From positions 1 through 23,909 of IMG/VR virus record IMGVR_UViG_3300049456_000021: 23,909 nucleotides of DNA; one strand, given 5' to 3'. The notes beneath the pieces were generated by a model. The model made no database searches and was not told where the DNA came from. It worked only from the letters and a program-made list of their open reading frames with translations. Position 1 is the first letter of the stretch. Each line of letters starts with the position of its first letter. Positions 22,440 through 23,909 of the stretch are shown in pieces. Source of the DNA: a virus. A program made the position numbers and the translations under genes.

Positions 22440-22469
22440 ATTATATATTAGCTGTTATTCATCGCGCAA
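22440..22469 (-). promoter_or_regulatory. Possible sigma-70-type promoter of the capsid operon
   Basis: On the minus strand TTGCGC (22469-22464) and TATAAT (22445-22440) are separated by 18 bases. A transcript would start near 22433 and meet the hairpin at once. The -10 is a perfect consensus in a GC-rich region. The -35 is only moderate. It might drive the protease and capsid genes, with the hairpin as an attenuator or a 5' RNA stabiliser. Confidence 0.45.
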
Positions 22470-22742
22470 GAGCCATTCGCGAAGAATGTCACTGGTAAGC
22501 TGCTCCATGGACCACCCGAAAGGAGCCGCTTCCCTTTCGATAGCCGCGTCGAACTGCTCTCCGACCGCTTTCGCGAGGATTCTGTAAGCGTCCCGGCGCA
22601 TCGTCCAGCATTCCCCGGCAAGCTTCTGCTGCGCCCTGGAAGGATTATCCCGGGGCTCGACCGCCTGGAGAAGTTCCAGCTCCTGCACCGTGCTGAGATA
22701 ATGGCTTCGCATGTATGGCAGGGAGAGCCAGTCGGCGTCCAT
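22455..22742 (-). CDS. Small hypothetical helical protein
   Basis: I chose ATG 22742, which overlaps the stop of the upstream gene as TAATG; the frame stays open upstream but over another coding sequence. The product has 95 residues, mainly helical and acidic, with YLSTVQELELLQAVEPRDNP, a WTMRRDAYRILAKAVGEQFD segment and a C-terminal QLTSDILREWLLRDE. No metal or catalytic motif is seen. The gene ends a run of coupled small genes and is followed by the U-run hairpin. Function and family are not recognised. Confidence 0.72.
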   Translation of the reverse strand: MDADWLSLPYMRSHYLSTVQELELLQAVEPRDNPSRAQQKLAGECWTMRRDAYRILAKAVGEQFDAAIEREAAPFGWSMEQLTSDILREWLLRDE

Positions 22743-23065
22743 TACTTGCCTCCATGGTGGGTTTCCTTGAGCTTTTCCCATTCGGCAAGCGCCCTTTGCG
22801 CCGCCGAGCGGACTTCCGGGTGGACATGCCCGTGCGCCTCCCCGAGGTCTCCCCGAGCCCATCTCTTCACCGCGTTGATGGCGGTAGCGATAGCCTGGGA
22901 CTCGCCCATCCCGTGATCGCGCATGAGCGCCCTGGCAATGTTCTGGATGTACGCGGGGAGCTGCTGCTTATCCGGGGAATGCCTGTCCGGGGTATGCCAG
23001 AGACCCTCGTGCCCGAGAGGATGGTGCTCGGTGCTTACCCGGGGGGTCTCTGCGGACTTGTCCAT
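22742..23065 (-). CDS. Small actinophage-type head-region protein
   Basis: The 107-residue product has a C-terminal pattern seen in small proteins or domains of actinophage head regions: IARALMRDHGMGESQAIATA then INAVKRWARG, a GHVHPEVRSAAQRALAEWEK helix and a basic tail. The N-terminal 30 residues are polar and His-rich and probably flexible. ATG 23065 overlaps the stop of the small membrane protein gene by one base (TGATG), so translation is coupled. No named function is known to me for this pattern. Confidence 0.75.
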   Translation of the reverse strand: MDKSAETPRVSTEHHPLGHEGLWHTPDRHSPDKQQLPAYIQNIARALMRDHGMGESQAIATAINAVKRWARGDLGEAHGHVHPEVRSAAQRALAEWEKLKETHHGGK

Positions 23066-23220
23066 CAGTACCAGTGCCGCCTGCCCCTGACCGGGCGTCC
23101 TGCGTGCCCGAGCAGAGCCAGGACCAGCCCGGCGACAATCAGGATGATCCCTATCGTGAACAGGATTCCTATTCCCGCGATCAGCCCGATGATGAGAAGG
23201 ATGAGCCCGAGGAATATCAT
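23065..23220 (-). CDS. Small membrane protein, 51 residues
   Basis: I chose ATG 23220 because AAAGGAG stands just upstream; an upstream extension in the same frame reads over another gene. The product is nearly all Leu, Ile, Val and Gly for residues 1-37, enough for one long or two short membrane segments with a turn near GIGILFTIG. It ends in a basic tail, GRPVRGRRHWY, which would face the cytoplasm. The size and layout resemble phage-encoded membrane peptides, including some holin-like proteins and superinfection-exclusion peptides. Its position among head genes does not fit lysis, and it is coupled to the next gene. The role is open. Confidence 0.72.
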   Translation of the reverse strand: MIFLGLILLIIGLIAGIGILFTIGIILIVAGLVLALLGHAGRPVRGRRHWY

Positions 23221-23230
23221 GTGTTCTCCT

Positions 23231-23581
23231 TTACGCAGGGACCTGGATGCCCAGCTCGGTTGCCTTCTCCGGGTCGAGGAACCGGGTCTCGAAATGCCCG
23301 TCGCCGTACCAGACTTCCGCCACGTCCGTGTCCCGGGCGAGGCGCATCTTGACGACGGTGCGGGTGTACGGATTGACCAGCACGCTGACCTGAGCGCCGG
23401 CGACCTTGTTCTGGGCGGCGTCCTCATCGAGGTAGATGTCCATCTTGTCGGTCTGCCTGTACGCCAGGGCATCCTCGTTCAGCTGGCGGTAGGAGTCCTC
23501 CACCAGCCACATGGTGCGCACGTCGCCCTTGCGGTTGTTCCACTCGTCCCGGCACAGGTCCTGGAATCGCTTAAGATTCAT
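23231..23581 (-). CDS. Hypothetical protein of the head region
   Basis: I chose ATG 23581, which overlaps the stop of the ParB-like gene as ATGA and has GGGAG six bases upstream; four codons ahead there is another ATG without a good site. The product has 116 residues in a mixed alpha/beta order: FQDLCRDEWNNRKGDVRTMW, then MDIYLDEDAAQNKVAG, then QVSVLVNPYTRTVVKMRLAR and a C-terminal GHFETRFLDPEKATELGIQ. No catalytic motif is seen. Its place between the ParB-like gene and the small membrane protein suggests a packaging or portal-side accessory role. I do not recognise a family. Confidence 0.75.
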   Translation of the reverse strand: MNLKRFQDLCRDEWNNRKGDVRTMWLVEDSYRQLNEDALAYRQTDKMDIYLDEDAAQNKVAGAQVSVLVNPYTRTVVKMRLARDTDVAEVWYGDGHFETRFLDPEKATELGIQVPA

Positions 23582-23909
23582 TTTGGCTCCCATCGGTCAC
23601 AGATATCACGGGGCTTGATGTCGCCCTTTACCAGATCGCATGTCCCGTCACTGCGGAACATGACGCAGTTAGCGCAGTCGCGGACGCCCGTCGAAGGGCG
23701 GTAGTTCACCGACAGCTTGGAGACCATCACCCGGCTCTTGTTCTGCGGGTCGGACCCGGAGTGCAGCTGGGAAGAATGGGTCTGGGTGGCGGACTGGTAG
23801 TCCTCGGCGGAATTGACCGTGCCGATGTACGCCAGCACCGGCTGCTTCAGCTCTTCCCTCGCCAGGGCGCGGTGGTGCCCGTCCACGATGAAGGCTTTCC
23901 CCGTCTTCT
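23578..23909 (-). CDS. ParB-like nuclease-fold protein with C-terminal four-Cys module (partial, N-terminus off the right edge)
   Basis: The frame continues to the right edge, where it reads TGKAFIVDGHHRALAREEL, the core of the ParB/sulfiredoxin-like fold with the GHHR motif. Such modules occur in phage head proteins as fusions to MuF-like minor capsid proteins. After a polar linker the C-terminus has CANC, then a Cys seven residues on, then IKPRDICDRWEPK; this C-x2-C-x7-C-x9-C order with the final W-x-P resembles the high-potential iron-sulfur-like Cys domain of several actinophage head proteins. The four Cys probably bind a metal or cluster. The gene is upstream of the protease gene, where a portal or minor head protein is expected. 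Confidence 0.72.
   Translation of the reverse strand, partial: KTGKAFIVDGHHRALAREELKQPVLAYIGTVNSAEDYQSATQTHSSQLHSGSDPQNKSRVMVSKLSVNYRPSTGVRDCANCVMFRSDGTCDLVKGDIKPRDICDRWEPK

Overview
The window looks like the head and tail structural region of a siphovirus-type phage (or prophage) of a high-GC actinobacterial host. The DNA is GC-rich, GTG and TTG starts are common, and several products resemble families common in actinobacteriophages: an S78-like prohead protease, a gp6-like head-tail adaptor, a SAP/zinc-ribbon protein and a tape measure protein with a transglycosylase-like tail. No integrase, terminase or portal gene is visible. Both edges cut genes: a ParB-like gene at the right and the tape measure gene at the left. 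Almost everything is on the minus strand, so the functional order runs from right to left.

Right part (23909-17262): the end of a ParB-like protein with a four-Cys module, four small genes joined by stop-start overlaps, a terminator-like hairpin with a possible promoter beside it, a 912-residue protease with a scaffold-like tail, a 637-residue major capsid protein with a predicted Ig/Fn3-like insertion, and an Ala-rich coiled-coil protein.

Middle part (17161-9943): an accessory island of about 7 kb separates the capsid gene from the head-tail adaptor gene. It holds two small beta-rich decoration-like proteins, a tightly coupled five-gene sugar cassette (methyltransferase, 40-residue Cys-rich peptide, two NAD-dependent sugar epimerase/dehydratases, GT-A glycosyltransferase), three more small beta-rich proteins (one clearly AT-richer than its surroundings), and a zinc-ribbon protein. 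A plus-strand module of three small genes follows, with its own sigma-70-type promoter and a terminator shared with the convergent gene; it resembles a phage moron. After it come a SAP-domain/zinc-finger protein and a small three-CxxC protein.

Left part (9946-1): head-tail adaptor, a very basic protein with twenty alternating Ala positions, a tail-terminator-like protein, the tail tube protein, tail assembly chaperones with an A_AAA_AAG -1 frameshift site, a GT-B glycosyltransferase, an HK97 gp10-like protein, and the tape measure gene. The tape measure gene appears to start at CTG behind an 11-base perfect Shine-Dalgarno match.

The most interesting hypothesis is a virion glycosylation system. 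The five-gene sugar cassette lies between Ser/Thr-rich surface-type proteins, and a second glycosyltransferase lies among the tail genes. Together they could build and attach a modified sugar to capsid decoration and tail proteins. This is inference from context and needs biochemical proof.
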